This document shows positions 24,366-32,876 of a DNA stretch of 44,484 nt, one piece after another. Source of the stretch: Oscillospiraceae bacterium (GTDB lineage Bacteria > Bacillota_A > Clostridia > Oscillospirales > Oscillospiraceae); the NCBI GenBank assembly GCA_017456105.1, contig JAFTKA010000007.1:1-44484 (forward strand), given 5' to 3'. Below the pieces are notes generated by a model that was not told the DNA's origin, searched no databases, and saw only the letters and a list, made by a program, of their open reading frames with translations. The translations under genes were made by a program, and so were the position numbers. The first letter of the stretch is position 1, and every line of letters begins with the position of its first letter.

Positions 24366-25253
24366 ATGAAGGATTTCATTGTATTAACCGACTCCACTTG
24401 CGACCTGAACTTAGAGCTGCGTCAGCAGTTTGGTATCGAGTACGTTCCCATGCGATACATAATTGACGATAAAGAGTACGTTGCCTCTCTGGATTGGGAG
24501 TTTCACGGTGTCAAGGAATATTATGACCTGATGCGGAACGGCTCCCGGGTCTTCACCACCCAGATTCCCAGAGACGTGTATCACGAAGCGTTCCTGAATG
24601 CCATCAATGCCGGCAAGGACGTTGTGTATATCAGCTGCTCCTCTGCCCTGTCCGCCTCCATCAACGTGGCCAGACTGGTAGCCCAAGAATTGACTGAACA
24701 GTACCCCGATGCAGGCATCTACTGCGTTGACTCTCTGATCAGCTCTCTGGGTCAGGGCTTTTTGGCAATGGAAGCCTCCCGGAAGCGGGAAGCCGGCCTC
24801 AGTGCCGCTGAAACCGCCGCCTATATTGAGAGCATCAAGCTGTGCGTCAACCAGTGTGGCACAGTGGCTTCCCTGGAGTACCTTCGTCGTGCAGGCCGGG
24901 TCAAGGCCTCCAAGGCATTCTTCGGCAATCTCTTTGGTGTAAAGCCCCTGATCATCTCTGACCGGAAGGGTCAGAACTATGCCTATAAAAAGGCAAAAGG
25001 TGCCGCCAACGCCCGGCTGGGCATTGCCGAACACCTGATCCAGGCCGCAAAGGGCGTCTATGATGAGCTGTTCATCTCCCATGCGGACTGCCTGGAGGAC
25101 GCTGAGCTTCTGAAGGAAGAAATCCTGAAGCAAGCCCCCTTTAAAAAGGTAACCATCAGCACCATCGGCCCCATCGTAGGTGCCTCTGTTGGCCCCGGCA
25201 CAGTGATCGCTTTCTGCCTGGGCGAAGAAGTATTGATCGAAGGAAATGAGTAA
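24366..25253 (+). CDS. fakB: DegV-family fatty-acid-binding protein (FakB-like), second copy
   Basis: 295 residues beginning MKDFIVLTDSTCDLNLELRQ, closer to textbook DegV than the first copy (VLTDSTCDL). It has CSSALSASINV, RRAGRVKASKAFFG and GPIVGASVGPGT. GGAGG precedes the ATG. The stop codon overlaps the start of FakA. Presents fatty acid to FakA and then hands acyl-phosphate to PlsX. Two FakB copies in one operon with FakA is not universal among Firmicutes. Confidence 0.93.
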   Translation: MKDFIVLTDSTCDLNLELRQQFGIEYVPMRYIIDDKEYVASLDWEFHGVKEYYDLMRNGSRVFTTQIPRDVYHEAFLNAINAGKDVVYISCSSALSASINVARLVAQELTEQYPDAGIYCVDSLISSLGQGFLAMEASRKREAGLSAAETAAYIESIKLCVNQCGTVASLEYLRRAGRVKASKAFFGNLFGVKPLIISDRKGQNYAYKKAKGAANARLGIAEHLIQAAKGVYDELFISHADCLEDAELLKEEILKQAPFKKVTISTIGPIVGASVGPGTVIAFCLGEEVLIEGNE

Positions 25254-25254
25254 T

Positions 25255-26883
25255 ATGCAAACCAAATTGGACGGCAGGGATCTGCACCTGCTGTTTACCT
25301 GCGGCTACCGCAACCTGAAAAAGAATATGCAGACCATAAATGACCTGAACGTATTCCCCGTCCCCGACGGAGACACCGGCACCAATATGGTCATGACCTT
25401 CGGTGGTGGACTGCGTTCTGTGCAGGAGGATATCCCCCACGCAGGCCAATATATGCAGGCACTTTCCCGGGGGACTCTGTTGTCCGCCCGCGGCAATTCC
25501 GGTGTGATCTTCTCCCAGTTTGTCCACGGCCTTGCCCGTGGCCTTGCGGAAAAGGAAGCCGTAACCTTCCCTGACCTGATCACCGCCTTTGCCTGTGCCA
25601 AGGAGGACGCCTACAGTGCCATTCTCACCCCCACCGAGGGCACGATTCTGACAGTCATTCGGGAAGCTGCCGACTTTTTGGCCTCTGAGGCCCGTGCATA
25701 CGCCTCCTTCAAAGAGGGTTTTGATGCACTGGACACGCAGATGTCTACCACCTTGAAAAAGACCCCGGACCTGCTGCCCGTCTTAAAGGAAGCCGGTGTA
25801 GTGGATAGCGGTGGAGCCGGCCTTGTGTGCTTTGTGGACGGCATCTGTGCCCACCTGCACGGCCAGACCCCCGAGGACATTCCCGACACCGACTGGTCCG
25901 CCCCCGCCCCCAACGCCGCAAATTTCGGACCGGACAGCCATCTGGAATACGGCTACTGCACGGAGTTTATCCTGCAGCTGATGAACTATAAGACGGATCT
26001 TTCCGCCTTCGACCTTGCCGCCTTTACCAAGCCCCTGGAGGAAATGGGCGATTCCATCGTGGCGGTGCATAATGACGGTATCGTAAAGATCCATATCCAC
26101 ACCTTCACCCCGGAGCTGGTACTGGGCTACGGCAGACGCTTTGGCGAATTTGTCTCCGTAAAGATCGAGAATATGTCCGTCCAGCATTCGGAAATTCAGG
26201 CAGAAGCCCGTGAAAAGGTCAAATACGCCATTGTAGCCGTTGCCTCCGGCGACGGAATCAAGGAATATTTTGAAAGCATCGGTGCTTCTTATATCATTGA
26301 CGGCGGCCAGACCAATAATCCTCCCGTCAGTGCCTTCCTGGAGGCCTTTAAGCGGTTCGATGCCGAGCATATCATCGTCCTGCCCAATAATTCCAATATC
26401 ATTCTAACCGCCCAGCAGGCCGCCGAGAGCTACACGGAGGGCGACGTGCGGGTGATCCCCACCAAGTCCATCGTGGAGGGCTATTCTGCTCTGTCCATGA
26501 TGAACCTTTGGTGTGATACTGTGGAGGAACTGATCGAAGAAATGTCTTCGAATCTCGACAACGTGGTAACCGGCTATGTAACCACCGCCGTCAGAGATTC
26601 CCATATGGACGGCCTTGACATTAAAAAGGACGCCTGTATCGGCCTTTCGGATAAGCACATTCTTGCAAGCGAAGCAACTGCTGTGGAAACCGCCAAGGCC
26701 CTGGTGCGAAAGATCACCGCGGCCTCCCCGAAGGACGTGATCATCTTCTTCTACGGACAGAACGTAACCGAAGAAGATGTGGCAGAGCTCTCCGATTTCT
26801 TGCAGACCGAATATCCTATGGTGGATTCCGGCTTTGTAGCCGGCAAACAGGCCATCTACGACTTTATCATCTCTTTGGAGTGA
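25255..26883 (+). CDS. fakA: fatty acid kinase catalytic subunit FakA
   Basis: Uses ATP to phosphorylate the FakB-bound fatty acid, giving acyl-phosphate. 542 residues from ATG 25255. The N-terminal DhaL/DAK2 kinase domain has NVFPVPDGDTGTNM (Mg-ATP Asp residues), SRGTLLSARGNSGVIFSQ and DSGGAGL. A middle domain (about 230-310) includes EYGYCTEFILQ and HIHT. A C-terminal DegV-like domain follows (DGGQTNNPP, LPNNSNI). A frame from 25246 also exists, but the AAGGA site fits 25255 best. It follows fakB and precedes plsX. Confidence 0.93.
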   Translation: MQTKLDGRDLHLLFTCGYRNLKKNMQTINDLNVFPVPDGDTGTNMVMTFGGGLRSVQEDIPHAGQYMQALSRGTLLSARGNSGVIFSQFVHGLARGLAEKEAVTFPDLITAFACAKEDAYSAILTPTEGTILTVIREAADFLASEARAYASFKEGFDALDTQMSTTLKKTPDLLPVLKEAGVVDSGGAGLVCFVDGICAHLHGQTPEDIPDTDWSAPAPNAANFGPDSHLEYGYCTEFILQLMNYKTDLSAFDLAAFTKPLEEMGDSIVAVHNDGIVKIHIHTFTPELVLGYGRRFGEFVSVKIENMSVQHSEIQAEAREKVKYAIVAVASGDGIKEYFESIGASYIIDGGQTNNPPVSAFLEAFKRFDAEHIIVLPNNSNIILTAQQAAESYTEGDVRVIPTKSIVEGYSALSMMNLWCDTVEELIEEMSSNLDNVVTGYVTTAVRDSHMDGLDIKKDACIGLSDKHILASEATAVETAKALVRKITAASPKDVIIFFYGQNVTEEDVAELSDFLQTEYPMVDSGFVAGKQAIYDFIISLE

Positions 26884-26887
26884 TCCT

Positions 26888-27862
26888 ATGACCAAAATCG
26901 TCATTGATATTATGGGTGCCGACATCGGCTTTGAACCCATCGTCTCCGGCATTGCAAAGGCTCTTAGCTCCGGCCTTGACTTTTTCCCCGTCCTTGTAGG
27001 GCCGGGAAAGGCAAAGGATATCCTGAACGAGGCAGGTATCGACCCCGCCCGTTACGAGCTGATGGAAGCCACCGATTACATTCGTAACGAAGATCCCCCC
27101 ACCTGCATTTTCGGTGAGGGCAACACCAAGTCTATGGCCATCGCTTATGACCGGCTGAAGGCCGACCCGGGCTGCGACGCCCTCCTCTCAGCGGGTAATA
27201 CCGGAGCACTTTTAGTAGGCTCTATTTGCCGGCTTGGTTTGTTGCCGGGCCTTAAATTCCCGGCTCTGGCCTCTGCCCTTCCCTGTAACGGTGAAAACCT
27301 TCTGTGCCTTGTGGACTGCGGAGCTAATGTAGAATGTACCGCTGACGATCTGGCCCGTTTCGCCCGCATGGGACATATTTTCTCCAAAAGCTATGTGGGC
27401 ATTGCCTCCCCCCGTATCGGTCTTATGAGCGTGGGCAGAGAGCCCCAAAAAGGAACGAGCCTTACAAAACAGGCCTATGAAAAGATCAATGCTTTGGGTC
27501 TTAATTTCGTAGGCAATGTAGAGGGCAGCGACCTGGTCAGTAATTATGCCGACGTGATCGTTACCGACGGCTTCAGCGGCAATATTCTTCTCAAGTGTGC
27601 CGAATCCATCGGAAAGGCCGCCATGGAGATCGCCGCCAGGTGCGGAGCCGGAGAGCCTGTGGTGGAAAAGATCCGGCAAACTCTCTTCGAAACTTTTGAC
27701 TTCAACTCCCGCGGAGCCGCCACCTTCTTAGGCCCTAAGAAAACGGTGGTCAAAATGCACGGAGCTGCCAATATCGATACGGTGGTAGCCTCCATCGCCC
27801 AGATCCTGCGACTGGAAAAATCCGGCTTCTCCCGGGCAATGGCAGAAGAACTGGCAAAATAA
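26888..27862 (+). CDS. plsX: PlsX-like phosphate acyltransferase
   Basis: PlsX swaps acyl chains between acyl-ACP and acyl-phosphate, linking FakA to membrane phospholipid synthesis. 324 residues, with GDA-type core LLSAGNTGALLVGS, PALASALP, LVDCGANVE, NVEGSDL and DVIVTDGFSGNILLKCAE. The N-terminus reads DIMGADIGFEPIV where PlsX proteins usually read DAMGGDxxPxxxV, so it is a divergent member. GGAG precedes the ATG, four bases after fakA. No acpP or rnc follows, unlike canonical plsX loci. It ends at a strong terminator. Confidence 0.88.
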   Translation: MTKIVIDIMGADIGFEPIVSGIAKALSSGLDFFPVLVGPGKAKDILNEAGIDPARYELMEATDYIRNEDPPTCIFGEGNTKSMAIAYDRLKADPGCDALLSAGNTGALLVGSICRLGLLPGLKFPALASALPCNGENLLCLVDCGANVECTADDLARFARMGHIFSKSYVGIASPRIGLMSVGREPQKGTSLTKQAYEKINALGLNFVGNVEGSDLVSNYADVIVTDGFSGNILLKCAESIGKAAMEIAARCGAGEPVVEKIRQTLFETFDFNSRGAATFLGPKKTVVKMHGAANIDTVVASIAQILRLEKSGFSRAMAEELAK

Positions 27863-27893
27863 AAAGAAATCGCCAATTAGGCGATTTCTTTTT
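27861..27893 (+). terminator. terminator of the fak-plsX operon
   Basis: AAAAAGAAATCGCC and GGCGATTTCTTTTT form a perfect 14-bp stem with a 5-base loop. The A/T ends allow use in both directions, so it can also end the convergent glycosyltransferase gene. Confidence 0.9.
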
Positions 27894-27902
27894 AAGGTGA
27901 AT

Positions 27903-28928
27903 TTATTCCTGCTGTGTCCGCAGAGCGATAAAGGTGAATTTGTGAAGCCAGTACCGCAGGGGTATGCACACCAAAAACACCAGATTGAAGGCCACCCACA
28001 GAGGCACCTGGGGACAGGCATAGAAGAACAGCACGCAGCCCAACAGATACAGCGTATGGGCGATGATCTGATGGATCAACAGCGTCAGCCGGTCGTGGCA
28101 TCGGGTATTGCGGAACACGAAGCACTCATTTACGATCAGGTTGACAGCATAAGAAACAATGCCTGCACCGGGAATGGTCAGCGGCAAATGCCGATAGCCA
28201 AACAGCAGAGAAACGGTAATGACCCAGATTTCCGTAACCGCAAATCCGATAAACAGGCCGATGGCCAGCTGGAACAGACTCCGATAGATCCGCACCGTGT
28301 CCTTAATGGGGTTAAAGTGCGAAGATTGATTGTTGTTGATGTAAATGGCATCGATAAGAATGGTGGCAATGGGAATTGCTTTTTTCGCCGCATAATACAG
28401 CACATTCATCTCATAGTCGTAGTTATTCTTTTCAACCTTGACCAGCCAGTCGATGTAAGAGCGATGGAAGCCCCGAAGCCCCGACTGATTATCGGAAAGA
28501 TACCGCTTGGTCAGCAGAGCATACACCACCCGGGACATGAAGTTACCCACTCTGGAACGCAGAGGAATATCCTTCCTGCGTTTGCGAATGGTAAGTACAA
28601 ATTTATGCCCCGCCTGCAATTGCTTACTGACCCGAATCACATCTTCCACCCGATGCTGACCGTCCGCATCACAGGTAATGAAATGCTCTGATTCGGGCAT
28701 ATGGTCCCGAATGTATGCCATGCCTGTTTTCAACGCAGCACCCTTGCCGCGGTTGTGCTCATGGGTCAGAATATGGGCAAATTCCTTGACTCTATCAAAG
28801 ATCCCCTGATAATCAGGACCGCTGCCGTCGTCCACCACGACCACCGCAAAGCCCTCATCTTTTAGCCGCTTTGCAAGCGAAATCAGCTGTTCGTCCGGCT
28901 CATAGGCCGGTATCAATACTGTATCCAA
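27903..28928 (-). CDS. glycosyltransferase family 2 fused to a GtrA domain
   Basis: 341 residues. GT-A domain: VVVDDGSGP (30-38) and CDADG with the DAD metal motif at 87-89. After about residue 205 comes a GtrA-like unit with four membrane helices. Such fusions make polyprenyl-phosphate sugars (DPM1-like part) and may flip them (GtrA part). Initiation is at TTG 28928, following GAGG; no ATG fits. The product could feed wall, teichoic acid or exopolysaccharide glycosylation. Next to alpha/beta hydrolases; no clear operon. Confidence 0.9.
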   Translation of the reverse strand: MDTVLIPAYEPDEQLISLAKRLKDEGFAVVVVDDGSGPDYQGIFDRVKEFAHILTHEHNRGKGAALKTGMAYIRDHMPESEHFITCDADGQHRVEDVIRVSKQLQAGHKFVLTIRKRRKDIPLRSRVGNFMSRVVYALLTKRYLSDNQSGLRGFHRSYIDWLVKVEKNNYDYEMNVLYYAAKKAIPIATILIDAIYINNNQSSHFNPIKDTVRIYRSLFQLAIGLFIGFAVTEIWVITVSLLFGYRHLPLTIPGAGIVSYAVNLIVNECFVFRNTRCHDRLTLLIHQIIAHTLYLLGCVLFFYACPQVPLWVAFNLVFLVCIPLRYWLHKFTFIALRTQQE

Positions 28929-28964
28929 ATTAACCTCTCTGTTTCTCCGGCCCTTGGACCTGTG

Positions 28965-29906
28965 TTATTCCCCGATACTGCGAATTAAGAAACTGTGAAT
29001 ATCCTGCATCAGTTTGTTGTTTGCCGTGCCGTCGGGATCATACATAATATCCGTATGCCCGGCATCGCAGAGCAAGAATTCCACCTGTTCGGAATCGATC
29101 TGCTCCTTATGGGCGAAAATGGAGCTTTTCTCCATAGGGATCTGCTCATCACTCTTTCCGTGTACCACCAGCACCGGCACCGACCCCTCGGAGATTGCAT
29201 CTGATGCGTCCTTTTCCAGGGTGTCCGTACCGAAAAGCATGGCCTGATACAGCCACAGAAAGCCGTAATTTCCGTAGCTGAGCGGACCAATGGCCTTGGT
29301 ACTTAACTCCATAATCGCTTCCATAGCACTATTAACACCGCTGATGGACACCACCGCCGCCACCGGGCTGCTCTGCTCCAAAACGCAGCAGGCCGCGTAA
29401 GCACCACGGCTGTGTCCCACCAAAACAAGCTTATTATAACCGAAGCATTGTCGGTTTTCAACATATTTTAATGCGGCCTCCAGATCCGGGATCGTCTGGG
29501 AAAAACCCACCTGGCTCTCCCCCTGAGATTGGAGCGTTCCTGTGGGGTCAAAGGTAAATACGCCCCACCCAAAATCCCGCAGCTCGCTAATCTGCCACAG
29601 ATAATCATCGCCACCGGCAGAAAAACCGGGGACAAGCAAAATAAGCCCGTGAGCCTGCTCCGGCCGGGGTGCCTCGTAGTAATAGCCGGTCAGCAGATTC
29701 TCTCCGGAGGAAAAGGTAACGGTTTGCCGCTCCTGCACCATAGCAGTCAGCTCATCAGGTACGTTTACCGGCTCATCATATCGGGCAAAAATACGGTCAT
29801 AAACGATTTTCGTCGTGGCAAACGACAGCACAAAAAAAGCAACAACAGCAGAAATAACGATAGCTCTCGGTATCCTTCTTCGGTTATATTTCTTTTCAGA
29901 TACCAT
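28965..29906 (-). CDS. membrane-anchored alpha/beta hydrolase
   Basis: 313 residues from ATG 29906, which has GGAG six bases upstream; ATG 29918 is the alternative. One N-terminal helix (about 15-33) is followed by a hydrolase core with LLVPGFSAGG, GHSRG (catalytic Ser), VLVVHGKSDEQIP (acid) and DAGHTD (His). This triad order is typical of serine hydrolases of the lipase/esterase type facing outward. Divergent from another hydrolase with 44 bases between. Confidence 0.88.
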   Translation of the reverse strand: MVSEKKYNRRRIPRAIVISAVVAFFVLSFATTKIVYDRIFARYDEPVNVPDELTAMVQERQTVTFSSGENLLTGYYYEAPRPEQAHGLILLVPGFSAGGDDYLWQISELRDFGWGVFTFDPTGTLQSQGESQVGFSQTIPDLEAALKYVENRQCFGYNKLVLVGHSRGAYAACCVLEQSSPVAAVVSISGVNSAMEAIMELSTKAIGPLSYGNYGFLWLYQAMLFGTDTLEKDASDAISEGSVPVLVVHGKSDEQIPMEKSSIFAHKEQIDSEQVEFLLCDAGHTDIMYDPDGTANNKLMQDIHSFLIRSIGE

Positions 29907-29950
29907 AATTATCTCCATTCCTGCTGTAAATTATCAAGGGAGTCCGATTT

Positions 29951-30925
29951 ATGAAAATAACCCCCACCTATGAACTTTCCGTATTCTCCGAGGACGACTT
30001 CAAAGAGAAGATGGCAGCCGTTTCCGAACAACTGGATCAGTGCCGCCACGAGGGCAGCTTTGCCGGCTTTGACGGAAAACTGCTGCACTATGAATATTTT
30101 CAGGCCGAAAACAGCCGCGGTGCGGTAGTCATCGTCCACGGCCTCAGCGAATTTACGGGAAAATACCACGAATTTGCCTGGCACTTGTTAAACCAGGGCT
30201 TTGACGTATTTCTCTACGACCAACGCAGCCACGGTTTTTCCTGCCGGCTGACTCCCCGTCAGGATCTGATCCACGTGGATCACTTCTCCGACTACCAAAA
30301 GGATCTGCACTGCTTTGTCTGCGATGTGGTCCGAAAGGCAACCGATAAGCCCCTGTACCTCTACGGCCATTCCATGGGCGGCGGTGTTGCCCTGCAATAC
30401 CTTGCCGGACACCCTGATGTATTCGAAAAAGCGGCTTTGTCCGCCCCTATGATCGAGCCTTTAACGGGAGGCATCTCCCCCACAATCGCCCGCCTGGGAC
30501 TATCTTTTTACCTTCTGTTCACCAGCGGAAAGAAGAAGTTCTGGCTTTGCGGGGAATTCGACCCGGACTACCCCTTCTCCCGCTCCCACGACCAAAGCCT
30601 TGCCCGCTTTCAGCGAAATATGGAGATCCGGCTTTCCGACTCCCGCTACTGCACGACCCCCTATACCCTCCGCTGGGTGCTGGAATCCCTGCGTCAGCGT
30701 CGGAAAATGATGAAAAAGCGGTTTATAAACCGGCTTCACACCCCGATTTTAATGCTCTGTGCAGAAGAAGATACCGTGGTCAGCTGGGACGCTCAGGCAA
30801 AGTTTGCGAAAAAATGCCCTGCCTGTAAGCGTGTGGTTTTGGAAAACACCACTCACGGTATGCACTGCGGAACCAGTGATACCGTCGCCGTTCATTTGCG
30901 GCAGGTCCTGGATCACTTTTCCTGA
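29951..30925 (+). CDS. monoacylglycerol-lipase-like alpha/beta hydrolase
   Basis: 324 residues, PldB/Hydrolase_4 type. IVHGLSEFTGKYHEFA (oxyanion region), YDQRSHGFS, GHSMGGG with catalytic Ser141, CAEEDTVVS (acid) and TTHGMHCG (His). Cuts an acyl chain from a monoacyl glycerol or lysophospholipid in most relatives. No signal peptide. GGGAG precedes the ATG. Its 3' end overlaps the convergent DUF2953-like gene by 13 bases. Fits the lipid theme of this window. Confidence 0.9.
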   Translation: MKITPTYELSVFSEDDFKEKMAAVSEQLDQCRHEGSFAGFDGKLLHYEYFQAENSRGAVVIVHGLSEFTGKYHEFAWHLLNQGFDVFLYDQRSHGFSCRLTPRQDLIHVDHFSDYQKDLHCFVCDVVRKATDKPLYLYGHSMGGGVALQYLAGHPDVFEKAALSAPMIEPLTGGISPTIARLGLSFYLLFTSGKKKFWLCGEFDPDYPFSRSHDQSLARFQRNMEIRLSDSRYCTTPYTLRWVLESLRQRRKMMKKRFINRLHTPILMLCAEEDTVVSWDAQAKFAKKCPACKRVVLENTTHGMHCGTSDTVAVHLRQVLDHFS

Positions 30926-31527
30926 GTGTTCTGCCGTTTTGCCTCCGCAAGAGCCACCCGCCAAAGGGCACCCAGGACCCGGCCTGCCCGGACCTTCAGC
31001 ACCACATCATAGCGGAATACCGGCTTATCCCCCATAAAGTCGCAGCCCACATCGATCTTGCAGCCTTTCTTGCGAACCTTCAGGAAACTGCGTACAATGT
31101 TAAAAAGCGAATAGACCACCGCGGAGCACTCACCATAGTGAATGGCGGCCTCATCAGCACCATCTCCGGTGCAGCGAATGGTGATATGCAGCTGGGACAC
31201 CTTGCACCGCCCCAGAAGCTTCAAAACCTCTTTCAGTAGATCCACCAGCATGGAGAAGCTTTCCTTGACGGTGCTCAGCAGACCCTCTGCACTGATGTTC
31301 TCCTTAACTGCCACCTTATTAAGCCGATCCACACCTGTGGCAGACTTCAGAGCCTTCACAATGGGATCGTCCGGATTGGGATTTTCTCCAAAGGTCTTAA
31401 ACAGATATTTGTAACGGAAAATGAACTCATTTCGCTCATTGTTTTTGATGATCACCTTTACCGGCAACAACAGTATCACTGTGATCAGGACTGCCAGAAA
31501 GCCAACAATACCCAAAGCTATCCACAT
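30913..31527 (-). CDS. DUF2953-like membrane-anchored protein
   Basis: 204 residues. One N-terminal helix (about 3-23, MWIALGIVGFLAVLITVILL) is followed by IKNNERNEFIFRYKYL and a beta-rich body with HITIRCTGDGADEAAIHYG. DUF2953 proteins in Bacillota occur near sporulation genes such as ytfJ, but no such neighbour is visible here. GGAGG precedes the ATG and it has a consensus promoter. Function unknown. Confidence 0.8.
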   Translation of the reverse strand: MWIALGIVGFLAVLITVILLLPVKVIIKNNERNEFIFRYKYLFKTFGENPNPDDPIVKALKSATGVDRLNKVAVKENISAEGLLSTVKESFSMLVDLLKEVLKLLGRCKVSQLHITIRCTGDGADEAAIHYGECSAVVYSLFNIVRSFLKVRKKGCKIDVGCDFMGDKPVFRYDVVLKVRAGRVLGALWRVALAEAKRQNTQEK

Positions 31528-31558
31528 ATGTCATTGCCTCCTTGTTTGTGATGACCCC

Positions 31559-31587
31559 ATTATATAGTAAATTCACTTTAATTGCAA
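31559..31587 (-). promoter_or_regulatory. promoter of the DUF2953-like gene
   Basis: On the minus strand TTGCAA (31587-31582) and TATAAT (31564-31559) are 17 bases apart. Near-consensus. Confidence 0.8.
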
Positions 31588-31613
31588 TATGATTTACGAA
31601 AGGACGGACAAAT

Positions 31614-32192
31614 ATGCATTGGTCGTACTGCGATGTAGGCCGCTTCTCAGCCGAAGCGTTGGAAAGGATATATACGAACCTGTCTCCCTCCCGAAAAGAG
31701 CATATAGACCGTCTCCGCCGCCCGGAGGACAAAACCCGTTCACTGGCTGCCGAAGGTCTTTTGCAAACGCTCCTGCGGGAGCATTACGGCATTACTAACG
31801 CCAAACTGCACCGGGCATCTAACGGCCGCCCCTATTTGGCTAACAGCCACCTGCACATAAGCCTTTCCCACAGCGACCAAATGGTAGCCTGTGCGGTCAG
31901 CGAAGACCCCGTAGGTATCGACATTGAAAAGATCCGCCCCATGAGTCTGAAGATCTGCCGCCACCTGTGTGTGGAGGAGGAAAAAGCGTATCTTCTCTCC
32001 GATAGCGGCTTAACCGAAAACGACGAATGTCAAGACCCCGAGGTCCTGCGCCGCCTGTTTGAGATCTGGACCGCCAAGGAGGCTTATTTCAAAAAGCAAG
32101 GCACCGGCATCACCGACCTAAAGTCCGTGAATGTGTTGCACCTGGAACGGGAAACCCATAACCTTGAAAACTATATCCTGACCATTATATAA
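31614..32192 (+). CDS. Sfp-type 4'-phosphopantetheinyl transferase
   Basis: Adds the phosphopantetheine arm from coenzyme A to a Ser of carrier proteins. 192 residues. Motifs: LHISLSHSDQMVACAV (79-95), VGIDIEKIRP (100-109) with Mg-binding Asp103 and Glu105, and WTAKEAYFK at 152-160. GAAAGGA precedes the ATG. It faces the acyl-carrier genes at 32620-36065, so it probably activates the free ACP (Ser38) and the fused carrier domain (Ser599). A dedicated PPTase is a hallmark of specialised biosynthesis rather than bulk fatty-acid synthesis. Confidence 0.93.
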   Translation: MHWSYCDVGRFSAEALERIYTNLSPSRKEHIDRLRRPEDKTRSLAAEGLLQTLLREHYGITNAKLHRASNGRPYLANSHLHISLSHSDQMVACAVSEDPVGIDIEKIRPMSLKICRHLCVEEEKAYLLSDSGLTENDECQDPEVLRRLFEIWTAKEAYFKKQGTGITDLKSVNVLHLERETHNLENYILTII

Positions 32193-32229
32193 AAGGCATG
32201 CTGCAAAATTCTGCAACATGCCCTTTTCT
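32191..32229. terminator. bidirectional terminator between convergent PPTase and LRAT-type genes
   Basis: AAAAGGCATGCTGCA and TGCAACATGCCCTTTT form a long stem with one mismatch and an AAATTC loop, with A-rich and T-rich ends. Confidence 0.7.
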
Positions 32230-32633
32230 TATTTTCCGATTTTTTTGCGGATCTTTGCCCGCACATCCTGCAAAAATGTGGACGTATGCTGCCCAAAGGC
32301 ACAGTCATTGACAAAATGCTCACAGTTGTTGTGCAAAATATCGTAGCCGCCCTCACCCAGCCGGCTTTGTGCCATGGAAACGATTTCTTCCGGCTTTCGC
32401 ATACGCTTGCGTTCATTGGACTCCGGCACCGCCACTTCCACTTCCCCGCCCTGCAAAAAAGCGGCAATATCGCTGCTCAGTACCTTGATTTGCTCTGCCT
32501 GTCGCATGGGATCGTCAGGAAGACCAAACTGAATCACCTGCTCCTCCGACACAAAAATGCCGTAGTGGTGATAAAACCGCACCTTGGTACGGATCAGATC
32601 CCCGTAAACCGGGGTTTTCTCAACCCACTGCAT
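32229..32633 (-). CDS. LRAT-domain (NlpC/P60-like) acyltransferase or hydrolase
   Basis: 134 residues starting MQWVEKTPVYGDLIRTKV. It contains the LRAT signature: YHHYGIFVS (His22/23) and NNCEHFVND with nucleophile Cys104, the same H...NCEHFV set as lecithin-retinol acyltransferase and PLAAT enzymes. Those take an acyl chain from a phospholipid or thioester and pass it to an alcohol, amine or water. ATG 32633 lies within the ACP gene, overlapping by 14 bases; a TTG at 32645 is an alternative. It is the last gene of the acyl-carrier operon, hinting that it releases or transfers the finished acyl product. Confidence 0.85.
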   Translation of the reverse strand: MQWVEKTPVYGDLIRTKVRFYHHYGIFVSEEQVIQFGLPDDPMRQAEQIKVLSSDIAAFLQGGEVEVAVPESNERKRMRKPEEIVSMAQSRLGEGGYDILHNNCEHFVNDCAFGQHTSTFLQDVRAKIRKKIGK

Positions 32634-32865
32634 TTTTACTTTCAATGCAGGTGATCACATCACTGACCGTGCGAATGCCTGCAAAATCCTCGTTGTTGAA
32701 TTTAATATCAAACTCTTCCTCCACAGCCATCGCCATATATAGAAGGCCAATGGAGTTGATACCCAGATCCTCCCGCAGGTCGGACTGGGGTTTCACATTT
32801 GCAATATCCACGCTTTCTTCCAGCACTGCCTGAAAGAGCTTCGTAAGCCGATCAAGTGTATCCAT
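32620..32865 (-). CDS. free acyl carrier protein
   Basis: 81 residues starting MDTLDRLTKLFQAVLEESVD. The 4'-phosphopantetheine site is DLGINSIGLL with Ser38. It is acidic and helical like ACP, but differs from fatty-acid ACP (no canonical DSLD), pointing to a specialised carrier. AAGGAGAACGGTA precedes the ATG. It overlaps the LRAT-type gene and lies 11 bases after an acyltransferase, so co-expression is near certain. Confidence 0.9.
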   Translation of the reverse strand: MDTLDRLTKLFQAVLEESVDIANVKPQSDLREDLGINSIGLLYMAMAVEEEFDIKFNNEDFAGIRTVSDVITCIESKNAVG

Positions 32866-32876
32866 TACCGTTCTCC

